A stretch of 64,000 nucleotides of DNA from Candidatus Thiodiazotropha endolucinida (GCF_001715975.1 NZ_MARB01000014.1:1-64000), one strand, 5' to 3'. Shown: positions 43,215 through 53,239, counted from the stretch's first letter. Notes: generated from the letters alone by a model not told the origin. Program-made: numbers and translations.

Positions 43215-45404
43215 TTAACGGGCACGGCCTTTATTGTCTGCTTGCATACGAGATGCGCGTTCGCGGATCTCTTTGCCTGCGTAGTGAAACACCAAACGAC
43301 CAACCACTTGACGAATACGCTGCACCGTCATGCCACGACCGGTTAGTTTCAATGCCGAGGCGCATACCTGCCAGGACTGTTTTTGCAGCACGCGTTTAAT
43401 CAAAAGCTCGGCGTCCGCATCGTTGAGTATGCCATCGGCCAGAGCGGCAAGGGTGATCACTTGAATAGCATGCAGACTGAGGTCATATCCCCGCCGGGCG
43501 AAGGCGAAGGCGAGCAAGTCGAGCCAATCCTGGAAATCGAGGGTTGTGGTGGGCGGGTGCTCTATGTTCTCCAGTAACGGTGCGGCCAGGCTGCTGGAGA
43601 GATGGGCCAGACTGTCACCCAACAGGGTGGGAAGCTGTCTGGCGAAGCGCTGTCTGGCCTCAGTCGCCATCTTCACGCCATGGGGGCTGAGTGGTTGCAG
43701 AAACATCACCGATTGATTGTTGCTGCTGGCGCCGGTCCGTAGACCGATTCGTACGGCTTGCAGACCGCATCGCAGCCAGAACCCGATCAATTCTGGCGTG
43801 GCGCCGAAGCTGGTACCGAGGTAGTCGAACCCCGTTTTTTCCGCCTCATGTCGAACCGAGTCTACCAGCAGTCGGCCAAGCCCTCTGTTCTGTACGGTTG
43901 GATGGACTGCAATGCGCATGATACGCATGCCTTTAAGAGTGGCCGCTAAGGGGAGCCCCAGATGAGCGCTGAGGGATTGAGCCAACAGATGCCCACGGGG
44001 TCTGCGTCGGCCGGACCAGATCCGTTCGGTCATCGCTTCATCGAAACCCCCTTCGGCGGCCAGTAATGCCACAGCGACAATGAACCCTCGATGTCGCAAC
44101 AGAGCGATGCGTAAGTTCGGTCCGTCCAGGAGATGCCTGAGATCCAGGGGCGTGGTTCGATAATGGGCAATGACCAATAGACCGAACAGCTGATTGAGAT
44201 CGCCCTCATTTTCCAACAACTGTTGCTGTGTTGGATACTCCACTATGACTTCCTGTAGGCTCACATCCGCAACTTCGTTGTCTGGCGCAGGCGAGGCATC
44301 CAGGGCGAGAAGCCTGAAGACCAGCGCCTCGAGAGGGTCGTTCCGGGACCAGCGTATCGGCTCGGTGAGGATGACCTCCCGCCACTGAGGTGTATGACGA
44401 TCGAGGTGGCCCTTGAAGCGGATGTTGAATCCCAGGCCTGTGCCTTCATAACCGTGCACCGTAGTTGCGAAGACGACGCGGGGATAGTGGGCCAGCAGCC
44501 CTTCGAGGAGTTTCGTCGGGATAGCGGCCGCTTCATCAACAAGCAGAAGATCTGCGCGCTTGGGATTGGACAAGAGATGGTCCGGGGCATGGAAACGGAT
44601 GGAGAAACCTTCGTCATCGATAGAGAATGGTGAGCTTTTAGCCTCTGGCAATGCGTTGATCGCCTGCTCGAAGAGCGAACTGACCGCAGCCTGTCTGGGG
44701 GCCGTCACTAGGATATCCCGGTATCCCTCTCCAATCAGTCTGGCAGCCGCGATACCCAGTGCGGATGACTTGCCTCGTCCCCGGTCGGATGTAAGCACCA
44801 AAGGGCGTTTTCTATGACCCTTCACTACGCGGATGATGGCATCCACAGCCTGCAGCTGATCCCTGGTGCGGCATTGTGGATGATTAAAGAGTGGTATTTG
44901 AGGTGGAAACGCTTCCGGATTGACCGGTGCTGAGGGTGTGGCCTCCGGTGTGATAATCAAAGCGTCCGGGTCGCTTTGCAGAATATTGGAGATCCTTTGC
45001 AGGAATCTTCCTGTCAGATCAGCCTTATCAAAACCGGCGACCCTGATTCGCTCGGCGACTGGATCCGGGTGGGTGTGCCACTCCGAGAGAGGTGGTGTCA
45101 ACAGCAACAACAGACCTCCACCGCGCAGGGTGCCGCTCAATGCACCGAAGGCGTCCGGATCGAATCCGCTATGGGCGTTATAGATGAGAAATTCACACTC
45201 CCGCCCCAGCTGGGCAAGTGCCTGGTCATTATTCAGGGTTGCGATCTCATCGGTGTTTGCATCGCCAATCCAAATGGAATCAGCAATCTTCAACTGATGC
45301 AGGGCGGCCATTGCCCGGTTTTTACACCAGGCAGGATCCCCCGCTATTACCAACAGAGCTCTGTGACGCCGCTGACTTGCATTGGCGCGGAGCTGTTGAA
45401 GCAA
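43215..45404 (-). CDS. tmcA: tRNA(Met) cytidine acetyltransferase
   Basis: 729-residue enzyme that makes N4-acetylcytidine at the wobble base of elongator tRNA-Met. It has an N-terminal DUF1726 domain, a RecA-like helicase core with LTSDRGRGKSSALG and LLVDEAAAIPTKLLEGLL, and a GNAT acetyltransferase with RIAVHPTVQNRGLGRLLVDSV, followed by the tRNA-binding C-terminus. The only suitable start is TTG at 45404 in an AT-rich leader; the next in-frame Met is about 31 codons in and would remove conserved sequence. Confidence 0.93.
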   Translation of the reverse strand: MLQQLRANASQRRHRALLVIAGDPAWCKNRAMAALHQLKIADSIWIGDANTDEIATLNNDQALAQLGRECEFLIYNAHSGFDPDAFGALSGTLRGGGLLLLLTPPLSEWHTHPDPVAERIRVAGFDKADLTGRFLQRISNILQSDPDALIITPEATPSAPVNPEAFPPQIPLFNHPQCRTRDQLQAVDAIIRVVKGHRKRPLVLTSDRGRGKSSALGIAAARLIGEGYRDILVTAPRQAAVSSLFEQAINALPEAKSSPFSIDDEGFSIRFHAPDHLLSNPKRADLLLVDEAAAIPTKLLEGLLAHYPRVVFATTVHGYEGTGLGFNIRFKGHLDRHTPQWREVILTEPIRWSRNDPLEALVFRLLALDASPAPDNEVADVSLQEVIVEYPTQQQLLENEGDLNQLFGLLVIAHYRTTPLDLRHLLDGPNLRIALLRHRGFIVAVALLAAEGGFDEAMTERIWSGRRRPRGHLLAQSLSAHLGLPLAATLKGMRIMRIAVHPTVQNRGLGRLLVDSVRHEAEKTGFDYLGTSFGATPELIGFWLRCGLQAVRIGLRTGASSNNQSVMFLQPLSPHGVKMATEARQRFARQLPTLLGDSLAHLSSSLAAPLLENIEHPPTTTLDFQDWLDLLAFAFARRGYDLSLHAIQVITLAALADGILNDADAELLIKRVLQKQSWQVCASALKLTGRGMTVQRIRQVVGRLVFHYAGKEIRERASRMQADNKGRAR

Positions 45405-45638
45405 TATATATAATGATGAATTAGTGTTAATAATAAAAAACTTACTATATCTTTATAATATTTTACATTATATATGAGCTTTACATTCCTCCGCTTTCAA
45501 AGTAGACAAGGGAGATAACCTTGACTGTTTCAGCGGGTTAACCGTTTAAATGGTCGTTAAACTCATATCCGGCTTAGCTGTTACCTGGTAACGGCCTGCA
45601 TTGCTTCCAATAGTAACAGTGTAAAGGTGTAATTTTTA

Positions 45639-47984
45639 ATGTCTGATGTCGAGGTGGCCGAACAGATCCGGGTCCGTGGCCTGGTGCAGGGTGTGGGCTT
45701 CCGTCCGACTGTTTGGCGCCTGGCACGGGCAAATGGGCTGCGCGGTGCAGTATGGAATGACAGCCAGGGTGTGGAGATGCATATCTGCGGTGAAAAATCG
45801 CAGATCGATCGCTTTTGCGAACAACTGCTGTTACAGCCTCCGCCCTTGGCGAAAATCGATTCCCTGAATCGGCATCCCACGGATCAACTGCCGCATCAGA
45901 ATGAGTTCATTATCACCGAAAGCCGGTCGGGAGATGTGCAAACCGGCGTAGTACCCGATGCCGCAACCTGCGATGCCTGCCTCAAGGATATTGCCGATCA
46001 GGAAAACCGGCGCTATCGATATCCATTCACCAACTGTACTCACTGTGGTCCGCGATTGACGATTGTTGAAGGAATACCCTATGACCGGATCAATACCAGC
46101 ATGCGCCATTTTCCCATGTGTGATACCTGTGAGGCGGAGTACCGGAATCCAGGGGATCGGCGCTTTCATGCACAACCCAATGCCTGCCCGGTATGCGGGC
46201 CCAGGATCTGGCTCAGCGACCCGTCGGGCGGGATAATCGAAGCCAGCGCCACAGGGGAGGATGCAATTCAGGAGGCGCAACACCAGCTGGCGGCAGGTAA
46301 GATTGTGGCAATCAAGGGAATAGGCGGTTTTCATCTTGCCTGTGACGCAACCAATGATGATGTGGTGGCGCGTCTGCGTGAGCGAAAGGGTCGCTATCAC
46401 AAACCCTTCGCCTTAATGGCGAAGGACAGCCGCATTGTCCGGGAGTATTGCCGTGTCAGCGATGAGGAGGAGCGCCTTCTGCGGGGTGCGGCCGCACCCA
46501 TTGTACTTCTTTCCCGTATCCCTGCTGCGCTGGCGGAAAACGTCGCGCCCCGCCAGGCCACACTCGGATTTATGTTGCCCTATTCACCGCTGCATCACCT
46601 GCTGCTGGCCGGAATGGAGACGCCATTGGTGATGACCAGCGGCAATCGGGTCGAAGAGCCTCAGTGTATCGGCAATCGAGAAGCGACGGAGCGGCTTCAG
46701 CCCCTTGCCGATCTGTTTCTTTTGCATGACAGAGAGATCACCAACCGGGTCGACGATTCCGTGGTGCGGGTTATGGAAGGAAGCCCAAGAGTATTGCGAC
46801 GTGCTCGAGGCTATGCGCCTCAACCCATGCGTCTGCCTGATGGTTTTGATCAGGCGCCGCCGTTGCTTGCTATGGGAGGAGAGCTGAAAAACACCTTCTG
46901 TCTGACACGGGATGGGGAGGCGATTCTCTCCCAGCATATCGGGGATCTGGAAAATCTGATCTCCTATCAGGATTACCTGAAGAATCTTGAACTCTACGGG
47001 AAACTGTTCGACCATCGGCCGCAGCGGTTGGTTGCCGATCTTCATCCCAATTATCGTTCTACCCAACACGCCGGAAATCTCGCAGATGAGTTGGGACTGC
47101 CATTGATATTGGTACAGCATCATCATGCGCACATCGCCAGTGTCCTGGCTGAAAACGACTGGCCCTTAAACGGCGGAAAGGTGCTTGGAATTGCCCTGGA
47201 CGGATCGGGTTATGGCGATGATGGCACCATCTGGGGCGGAGAGTTTTTGATCGCCGATTATCTCGGGTATCAACGCCTGGGCAGACTCACACCCATTCCA
47301 CTGCCGGGTGGTACCCAGGCGATTCTGCAGCCCTGGAGGAACACCTTCAGTCAATTGAGTCACTATCTGGGTTGGCGGCAGGTAGTGGCCCGGTGGGGGG
47401 ATTTGGAACCGATCGATTGGCTTAACCGTCAATCGGTGAAGGTGCTCGGCAGAATGATAGAAGCCGGGGTCAATTCGCCAATGAGCAGTTCCTGCGGGCG
47501 TCTGTTCGATGCCGTGGCGGCTCTATTGGGTATCTGCCGGCAATCGATCAGCTACGAAGGCCAGGCAGCGATTGAGCTCGAAGCCGCTGCATCACACCAT
47601 CGGAATGACGATCTGGCACCCTATAGTCTGCAGATTCATGAGGAGCAGGGGAGTTTTCGCCTCGATAGTGCAACCCTCTGGCCGAGTATCCTTGAGGATC
47701 TGCATGCCGGGCGGGACAGGGGTGAGATCGCATGGCTTTTTCACCTGGGTTTGGCACAGAGTCTGAGTCAAGCGGCAGTTGAAATAGCACGTCTCCATCA
47801 ACTGGATACCATCGCGCTCACAGGGGGCGTTTTTCAGAACAAAACCTTGTTCGAACTCGTCTCGCATCAACTTCAACAGGCTGGCCTCAGACTTTTGTCA
47901 CAGCGGCAGGGCCCCGCCAATGACGGTGGGTTGGCACTCGGACAGGCAGCAATCGGAGCTGCAAGAAGTTTGATATCAGACTAA
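45639..47984 (+). CDS. hypF: Carbamoyltransferase HypF
   Basis: 781-residue HypF, which makes the cyanide ligands of [NiFe] hydrogenases from carbamoyl phosphate. In order it has an acylphosphatase domain (about 8-95, VRGLVQGVGFRPTVWRLA), two zinc-finger units (CDACLKD...CTHCGPR and CDTCEAE...CPVCGP), a YrdC domain (about 205-385, KGIGGFHLACDA) and a Kae1-like domain with VQHHHAHIASVLAEN and ALTGGVFQNKTLFE. All are intact. No other hyp or hydrogenase gene is in the window. Confidence 0.96.
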   Translation: MSDVEVAEQIRVRGLVQGVGFRPTVWRLARANGLRGAVWNDSQGVEMHICGEKSQIDRFCEQLLLQPPPLAKIDSLNRHPTDQLPHQNEFIITESRSGDVQTGVVPDAATCDACLKDIADQENRRYRYPFTNCTHCGPRLTIVEGIPYDRINTSMRHFPMCDTCEAEYRNPGDRRFHAQPNACPVCGPRIWLSDPSGGIIEASATGEDAIQEAQHQLAAGKIVAIKGIGGFHLACDATNDDVVARLRERKGRYHKPFALMAKDSRIVREYCRVSDEEERLLRGAAAPIVLLSRIPAALAENVAPRQATLGFMLPYSPLHHLLLAGMETPLVMTSGNRVEEPQCIGNREATERLQPLADLFLLHDREITNRVDDSVVRVMEGSPRVLRRARGYAPQPMRLPDGFDQAPPLLAMGGELKNTFCLTRDGEAILSQHIGDLENLISYQDYLKNLELYGKLFDHRPQRLVADLHPNYRSTQHAGNLADELGLPLILVQHHHAHIASVLAENDWPLNGGKVLGIALDGSGYGDDGTIWGGEFLIADYLGYQRLGRLTPIPLPGGTQAILQPWRNTFSQLSHYLGWRQVVARWGDLEPIDWLNRQSVKVLGRMIEAGVNSPMSSSCGRLFDAVAALLGICRQSISYEGQAAIELEAAASHHRNDDLAPYSLQIHEEQGSFRLDSATLWPSILEDLHAGRDRGEIAWLFHLGLAQSLSQAAVEIARLHQLDTIALTGGVFQNKTLFELVSHQLQQAGLRLLSQRQGPANDGGLALGQAAIGAARSLISD

Positions 47985-47993
47985 ATTTACTAT

Positions 47994-48012
47994 TAGTGTT
48001 AACAGGCCCTAG
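47994..48012 (+). repeat. Solo copy of the 19-bp repeat end
   Basis: TAGTGTTAACAGGCCCTAG is identical to 111-129 and lies between hypF and amrS without the rest of the element. It could be a scar of an excised MITE/IS or a bound site of unknown use. Confidence 0.55.
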
Positions 48013-48059
48013 GGAGCTCTAATAAGGTATGTGAGGAGAGCACTGTTTCAGAGGTCGCC

Positions 48060-49133
48060 ATGAAGACCCATTTTCCCACCAAGTACTGGCACAATGTTGA
48101 TGATAAGCGGATTCAATGTGATCTCTGTCCACGCTATTGCCGAATCAAGGAGGGAAAGCAGGGATTTTGCTATGTCAGAGAAAATCACCGGGGTGCCGTG
48201 GTGCTGAATACCTATGGTCGCTCGAGCGGATTCTGCATCGATCCCATCGAGAAAAAGCCCCTCAATCACTTTTTACCCGGCACCCCCGTTTTTTCTTTCG
48301 GCACAGCCGGTTGCAATCTGGCCTGTAAATTTTGTCAAAACTGGGATATCAGCAAATCCCGGGAGATGGATACCCTGGCGGATGAGGCCTCACCCGAAAT
48401 GATCGCGCAAACGGCCCGGCGGCTGGGATGCAGGAGTGTCGCCTACACCTACAATGACCCGGTTATTTTCCACGAATACGCCATCGATGTGGCAAAGGCC
48501 TGCGCCGAATACGATATCAAGTCAGTGGCGGTCACGGCAGGCTATGTATGCGCCGAACCGAGAACAGAGTTCTATCGCTATATGCACGCCGCGAACGTGG
48601 ATTTGAAGTCCTTCAACGAGACCTTCTACCATAAATTGACAGGCGCCCACCTGGAACCGGTTCTCGAGACCTTGAAATATCTTAGGCACGAGACCGGTGT
48701 CTGGGTCGAAATAACTACTCTGTTGATACCTGGAGAGAATGATTCAGATCAGGAGTTGAACGATCTGAGCCAATGGGTGGTGGATAATCTGGGACCTGAG
48801 GTACCGCTCCATTTCACAGCCTTCCATCCCGATTGGAAGATGAGAGACTATCCTCCCACCCCCCATGCCACCCTCAGCAGGGCGCGCAGGATCGCTATTG
48901 ATAATGGGGTGCACTATGCCTATGTGGGTAATGTTCACGATAGCCGCGAGTCGAGCACCTGGTGTCACCATTGCGGGAAACTGTTAATTCAGAGGGATTG
49001 GTATGAACTGGGGGAATGGCATCTCGATGATCATGGCTGTTGTGTTCATTGCGGCAGCCGATTGGCGGGGCTGTTTGATTCGAACCCGGGTGTGTGGGGA
49101 AGCCGGCGACAGGCAGTGAGGATGAACTATTGA
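48060..49133 (+). CDS. amrS: AmmeMemoRadiSam system radical SAM enzyme (AmrS)
   Basis: 357 residues. The radical SAM motif CNLACKFC (Cys85, Cys89, Cys92) sits in TAGCNLACKFCQNWDISK, typical of the AmrS/PflA-like group. An N-terminal cysteine cluster (Cys20, 23, 27, 37) and a C-terminal CHHCGKLL...CCVHCGSRL unit suggest extra iron-sulfur or zinc sites. The reaction is unknown. An AGAGG site precedes the ATG. It heads the amrS-amrB-primase operon. Confidence 0.93.
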   Translation: MKTHFPTKYWHNVDDKRIQCDLCPRYCRIKEGKQGFCYVRENHRGAVVLNTYGRSSGFCIDPIEKKPLNHFLPGTPVFSFGTAGCNLACKFCQNWDISKSREMDTLADEASPEMIAQTARRLGCRSVAYTYNDPVIFHEYAIDVAKACAEYDIKSVAVTAGYVCAEPRTEFYRYMHAANVDLKSFNETFYHKLTGAHLEPVLETLKYLRHETGVWVEITTLLIPGENDSDQELNDLSQWVVDNLGPEVPLHFTAFHPDWKMRDYPPTPHATLSRARRIAIDNGVHYAYVGNVHDSRESSTWCHHCGKLLIQRDWYELGEWHLDDHGCCVHCGSRLAGLFDSNPGVWGSRRQAVRMNY

Positions 49134-49230
49134 GCATCAGACAACTTATGTGGCTTGCCTGCGGTTTGGCTGTGAAAGAAGTGGGCGATGCAGTGATTTC
49201 AATGGGAAATTGAGCTTCAAGGTGGTCGAT

Positions 49231-50031
49231 ATGAGTATGATCAGAAAGCCCGCGGTATCCGATCTTTTCTATCCTGAGGATGCGGATAGTCTGCAGCAGA
49301 TGGTAACAGGTTACCTTGATTCGGCAATGCAAGACGGGCAGTCGCCAAAAGCGCTGATTGCCCCACATGCCGGTTATATCTACTCGGGGCCGATTGCCGC
49401 CAGTGCTTATGCCGGACTTTACACTGCGGCGAATCGTATCAGCCGGGTGGTGCTTATCGGTCCCTCTCACCGGGTACCGTTCTACGGGTTGGCAACCAGT
49501 GGGGCAGACTACTTCCGGACTCCACTGGGTGATATTCCAATCGACCGGCAGACAATTCAAACCCTGGAGGCGTTACCGCAGGTGACTTGTCTCGAGGCTG
49601 CCCATACCCAGGAACACTCGTTGGAAGTGCAGTTGCCTTTCCTGCAGGTCGTGTTGCGCGAGTTTTCCCTGGTTCCTCTGGTAGTGGGCGATGCCTCGGG
49701 TGATCAGGTGGCAGAAGTGTTGGCAAGAGCCTGGGGGGGAGAGGAGACACTGATCGTGATCAGTTCCGATCTCAGTCACTATCATGACTATGTGACCGCG
49801 CAACGTATGGACAAGGCGACCAGTGATGCCATCGTTACCCTCCATCCTGAACGCCTCGATTATGAGGACGCCTGTGGTCGCATCCCGGTTCAAGGCCTGT
49901 TGTTGGAGGCAAAACGTCTGGGCCTGTATGGAAAGCTGGTTGATTTAAGAAACTCCGGTGACACAGCAGGCAGTAAGGACAGGGTAGTAGGTTACGGCGC
50001 CTATATCTTTACCCGATCCGAGGCTGCGTGA
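49231..50031 (+). CDS. amrB: AmmeMemoRadiSam system protein B (MEMO1 family, AmrB)
   Basis: 266-residue Memo-fold protein, related to class III extradiol dioxygenases. His46 (APHAGYIYSGP), His80 (IGPSHR) and Cys215 (DACGRIPV) correspond to the metal/thiol site described for human MEMO1. HTQEHSLEVQLPFLQ and SSDLSHYHDY are intact. The ATG at 49231 has AAGGTGG upstream. A longer frame from 49150 lacks family sequence. The stop overlaps the next gene. Confidence 0.93.
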   Translation: MSMIRKPAVSDLFYPEDADSLQQMVTGYLDSAMQDGQSPKALIAPHAGYIYSGPIAASAYAGLYTAANRISRVVLIGPSHRVPFYGLATSGADYFRTPLGDIPIDRQTIQTLEALPQVTCLEAAHTQEHSLEVQLPFLQVVLREFSLVPLVVGDASGDQVAEVLARAWGGEETLIVISSDLSHYHDYVTAQRMDKATSDAIVTLHPERLDYEDACGRIPVQGLLLEAKRLGLYGKLVDLRNSGDTAGSKDRVVGYGAYIFTRSEAA

Positions 50032-50687
50032 AGCGTCGATACAGGCGGGACCCTTGTCTCTCCCACGTTGCTCACTGGATAGCCTCCCAAGGGCGTCGAT
50101 ATCCGCCCGATAAGGGCCAGGCGATGCGTTTTCTCGAGCGATTGGATCCCACGGCCGGCTTTTTCTCATTTCGGACCTTTTCTGATACCGAATACAGCCG
50201 TTCACCCGGCTATGATCCCTTGGAAAAAGCGGTCCACGGCACCCTTGACGCATGCTGGGATCAACTTGTGACGCTAAACCGTCAAGGGGCTGTAGTCTCG
50301 GTCACCATCAATCGGACCAATGGCGTGGGTAGGGGATTGTCCGATATTCATCAGGTCAGGGCCTTGTTTGTGGATGATGACAGGGGGGGCGATCCGGGAA
50401 GATTCCCCCTTAAGCCCCATATTCAGGTAGAGACATCACCTGGTCATCACCACTATTATTGGCTGGTGCGGGACCTCCCGTTACGACATTTCTCCTCCTA
50501 TCAACAACGGCTGGCCAAAGAGTACCAGGGCGATTCCCGTGTACAGGTCCTGAATCAGTCGATGCAACTGCCTGGATTCTGGCGCAGAAAAAGTATCACC
50601 GAACCCCGGCTGCCGGTAGTGCTGGCAATCAGCGGGCACGACCCTTATCGATATTGTGAGCTGGGTCGTCTTATCACGACTGACTAG
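50028..50687 (+). CDS. RepB-primase-like (AEP) protein, stand-alone
   Basis: Up to 219 residues resembling the primase domain of plasmid and phage RepB-type replication proteins (archaeo-eukaryotic primase fold). Seen are GAVVSVTINRTNGVGRG, an acidic motif VRALFVDDDRGG (hDxD type), ETSPGHHHYYWLV (SxH type) and VLNQSMQLPGFWRRK. No helicase or DNA-binding domain follows. The GTG start shares four bases with the amrB stop (GTGA), but ATG 50124 (MRFLERLDP) matches the usual start of this domain. It may be a domesticated or leftover primase. Confidence 0.72.
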   Translation: MKRRYRRDPCLSHVAHWIASQGRRYPPDKGQAMRFLERLDPTAGFFSFRTFSDTEYSRSPGYDPLEKAVHGTLDACWDQLVTLNRQGAVVSVTINRTNGVGRGLSDIHQVRALFVDDDRGGDPGRFPLKPHIQVETSPGHHHYYWLVRDLPLRHFSSYQQRLAKEYQGDSRVQVLNQSMQLPGFWRRKSITEPRLPVVLAISGHDPYRYCELGRLITTD

Positions 50688-50843
50688 CCGCAAATGAACG
50701 CCAATCACAGCAAATTTAACGCCAATATCTTCAAGGTCATTTTTAGCGGGCGTTAATTTACGGCCTGTTATTCTCAATTCGATCCTCACATTATGAAGAG
50801 GGTCGCTTTCAAACAGGCGATCAATGCACGACTATGCCGCGCA

Positions 50844-52463
50844 TCAATAGGGGAAGTAGTTATCGGGTATCAGTATCGTGGCTTTCTTCTGAACCCGGTT
50901 ATCCAGATAGGGAAAGTCGATTGTATAGTGGAGGCCCCGGCTCTCCCGGCGTGATTGGGCCGAGCGGATGATCATATCCGCGACATCGACCAGGTTACGC
51001 AGTTCCAGCAGGTCGATAGTGACCCGGAAATTGCTGTAGTACTCGACGATCTCCCGGCGTAACAGATCGATTCGCCTGCATGCCCTCATCAAACGCTTAT
51101 TGCTGCGTACGATGCCGACATAGTCCCACATGAAATGGCGCAATTCATCCCAGTTATGCGAGACCACGACCTCTTCATCGGGTTCGGTAACCCGGCTTTC
51201 ATCCCAGGGCGTCAATTTGGGAGGCTCAGGGGTCTCGGCATCCAGGAGATGGATATCCTGGGCGGCGAGGTTGGCGAAAACCAGACATTCCAACAAAGAG
51301 TTGCTGGCCATGCGATTTGCCCCATGCAGACCGGAGTAGGCACTTTCGCCAATCACGTAGAGCCCGGCGATGTCGGTCCGTGCCTGCTCGTCAGCCACCA
51401 CGCCACCGCAGGTGTAGTGGGCGGCCGGAACGACCGGTATCGGTTGCCGGGTGATATCGATGCCGAAGTCGAGACAGCGCTGATGGATGGTGGGAAAGTG
51501 CTCATGTATGAAATCGGCGGATTTATGGCTGATATCCAGATAGAGACAGTCAGCGCCGATACGCTTCATCTCATGGTCGATGGCGCGGGCGACGATATCA
51601 CGGGGCGCCAACTCTTCACGCTCGTCGAAACGATGCATGAAACGGCTGCCATCGGGGAGTTTCAACTGACCGCCTTCACCCCGGACTGCCTCTGAAATGA
51701 GAAAGCTTTTGGCTTCCGGATGGTAGAGGCAGGTGGGGTGAAACTGGATAAACTCCATATTAGCGACCCGACAACCGGCCCGCCAGGCCATGGCAATGCC
51801 ATCACCCGTAGAGACATCGGGATTACTGGTGTATTGATAGACTTTGCTCGCACCGCCTGTTGCCAGGACGACGAATCGGGCCCGGAAGGTTTCGACCTGG
51901 TTGTTTTTGTGGTCGAGGATATAGGCGCCATAACAACGTTTTTGCTGCTTGATCTGACTGCGTTCGCTGGTGATCAGATCAATAGCGATATGATGTTCGA
52001 ATACGTCTATATTGGATTGAGCCAAAACCTGAGCCTGAAGCGTGGTTTCCACCTCTTTGCCTGTCGCATCGGCAGCATGGATCACACGACGGTGGGAGTG
52101 TCCCCCCTCCCGGGTCAGGTGATAGCCGCTGCTGGACGATGAAGTGTCGTCTCGGGTGAAATTGACGCCTCCCTTGAGCAACCAGTCGATGTTCATCGGT
52201 CCATGTTCCACTACCAGCTGAACTATTTCTTCATCACACAGTCCTACACCGGCGTTAAGGGTGTCTTTCACATGTGACGCAACGCTATCCTCCTCATCCA
52301 GTACGACGGAGATCCCGCCCTGTGCATAATAGGTATTGGTCTCTTTAAGCTCACGCTTGGAGATTACGGCTATTTTCAGGTGCCTGTCCAGGTGCAGGGC
52401 CAGGCTCAAGCCGGCAGCGCCGCTGCCGATGATGAGGACGTCATACTGATTATCGGTTGTCAT
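50844..52463 (-). CDS. nadB: L-aspartate oxidase
   Basis: 539-residue FAD enzyme that oxidises L-aspartate to iminoaspartate, the first step of NAD synthesis. FAD-binding [11 protein letters not shown] at the N-terminus, [19 protein letters not shown], the active-site AAHYTCGGV segment and [17 protein letters not shown] are all conserved. It can use oxygen or fumarate as acceptor. Divergent from rpoE, the standard gammaproteobacterial arrangement. Confidence 0.96.
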   Translation of the reverse strand: MTTDNQYDVLIIGSGAAGLSLALHLDRHLKIAVISKRELKETNTYYAQGGISVVLDEEDSVASHVKDTLNAGVGLCDEEIVQLVVEHGPMNIDWLLKGGVNFTRDDTSSSSSGYHLTREGGHSHRRVIHAADATGKEVETTLQAQVLAQSNIDVFEHHIAIDLITSERSQIKQQKRCYGAYILDHKNNQVETFRARFVVLATGGASKVYQYTSNPDVSTGDGIAMAWRAGCRVANMEFIQFHPTCLYHPEAKSFLISEAVRGEGGQLKLPDGSRFMHRFDEREELAPRDIVARAIDHEMKRIGADCLYLDISHKSADFIHEHFPTIHQRCLDFGIDITRQPIPVVPAAHYTCGGVVADEQARTDIAGLYVIGESAYSGLHGANRMASNSLLECLVFANLAAQDIHLLDAETPEPPKLTPWDESRVTEPDEEVVVSHNWDELRHFMWDYVGIVRSNKRLMRACRRIDLLRREIVEYYSNFRVTIDLLELRNLVDVADMIIRSAQSRRESRGLHYTIDFPYLDNRVQKKATILIPDNYFPY

Positions 52464-52537
52464 ATTTGCGGGGTCGAGTCGTTACGGTGATAATGCGCAT
52501 CCAGATGTAATGCATCCTAGCTTAATTTGACATTTCA

Positions 52538-52551
52538 TTGAACCAGATCAA
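52538..52551. promoter_or_regulatory. Near-match to an FNR box between nadB and rpoE
   Basis: TTGAACCAGATCAA differs from TTGAY-N4-RTCAA at one position. Either gene could be the target. No fitting -10 box was confirmed. Confidence 0.25.
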
Positions 52552-52571
52552 TTCAAGCTGGGGGATTGCGA

Positions 52572-52598
52572 GAACTAATCAACATTAAGACTGTCAAT
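52572..52598 (+). promoter_or_regulatory. Possible sigma-E promoter of rpoE
   Basis: GAACTA (52572-52577) and TCAAT (52594-52598) separated by 16 bases resemble the sigma-E elements GAACTT and TCTRA at their usual spacing. It lies about 45 bases before the rpoE ATG, as expected for autoregulation. Confidence 0.5.
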
Positions 52599-52644
52599 GG
52601 GACTGTGCACAGGATGTGCCCGTCACGAGGAGGTATCGGCCCGG

Positions 52645-53223
52645 ATGGGCGAGCGGTTAATCGATCAGGAACTCGTCGCACGGGTTCAGCAGGGTGATAA
52701 AAAAGCATTTGATCTGTTGGTACTCAAATACCAGCAGAAGATCACCAATCTGATCTCACGCTATATCCGGGATCCGCATGAGGTGCTGGATGTGACCCAG
52801 GAGGCCTTTATCAAGGCATACAGGGCCATGCCAAAATTTCGTGGTGACAGTGCTTTTTACACGTGGCTCTACCGGATCGCCATCAACACGGCCAAAAACT
52901 ACCTTGTGGCTCAGGGACGTCGCCCGCCTTCGGATGATGTCGAGGCAGAAGTGGCTGAACAAATGGACGTCGGTACGCGTCTAAAGGAGACAGGTACACC
53001 GGAGAATCATGTATTGACGGAAGAGATCAGCATGACTGTACAGAAGGCGATCGACGATCTGCCCGAGGATCTGCGTACAGCCATCGTTCTGAGAGAGCTC
53101 GAGGGTATGAGCTATGAGGAGATCGCCAACGCTATGTCCTGCCCGGTCGGGACGGTTCGTTCGCGCATATTCAGGGCTCGTGAAGCGATCGACAAAAAAC
53201 TGAGACCTTTGTTAAAACCTTAA
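52645..53223 (+). CDS. rpoE: RNA polymerase sigma-E factor
   Basis: 192-residue ECF sigma factor for envelope stress. Region 2 with FDLLVLKYQQKITNLISRYI and QEAFIKAYRAMPKFRGDSAFYTWLYRIAINTAKNYL, and region 4 with LRELEGMSYEEIANAMSCPVGTVRSRIFRARE, are nearly standard. The ATG at 52645 has a GAGGAGGT site and matches known starts (MGERLIDQELV); an upstream in-frame ATG at 52597 is not used. First gene of rpoE-rseABC-mucD. Confidence 0.97.
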   Translation: MGERLIDQELVARVQQGDKKAFDLLVLKYQQKITNLISRYIRDPHEVLDVTQEAFIKAYRAMPKFRGDSAFYTWLYRIAINTAKNYLVAQGRRPPSDDVEAEVAEQMDVGTRLKETGTPENHVLTEEISMTVQKAIDDLPEDLRTAIVLRELEGMSYEEIANAMSCPVGTVRSRIFRAREAIDKKLRPLLKP

Positions 53224-53239
53224 TGTCAGGCATATAGAG

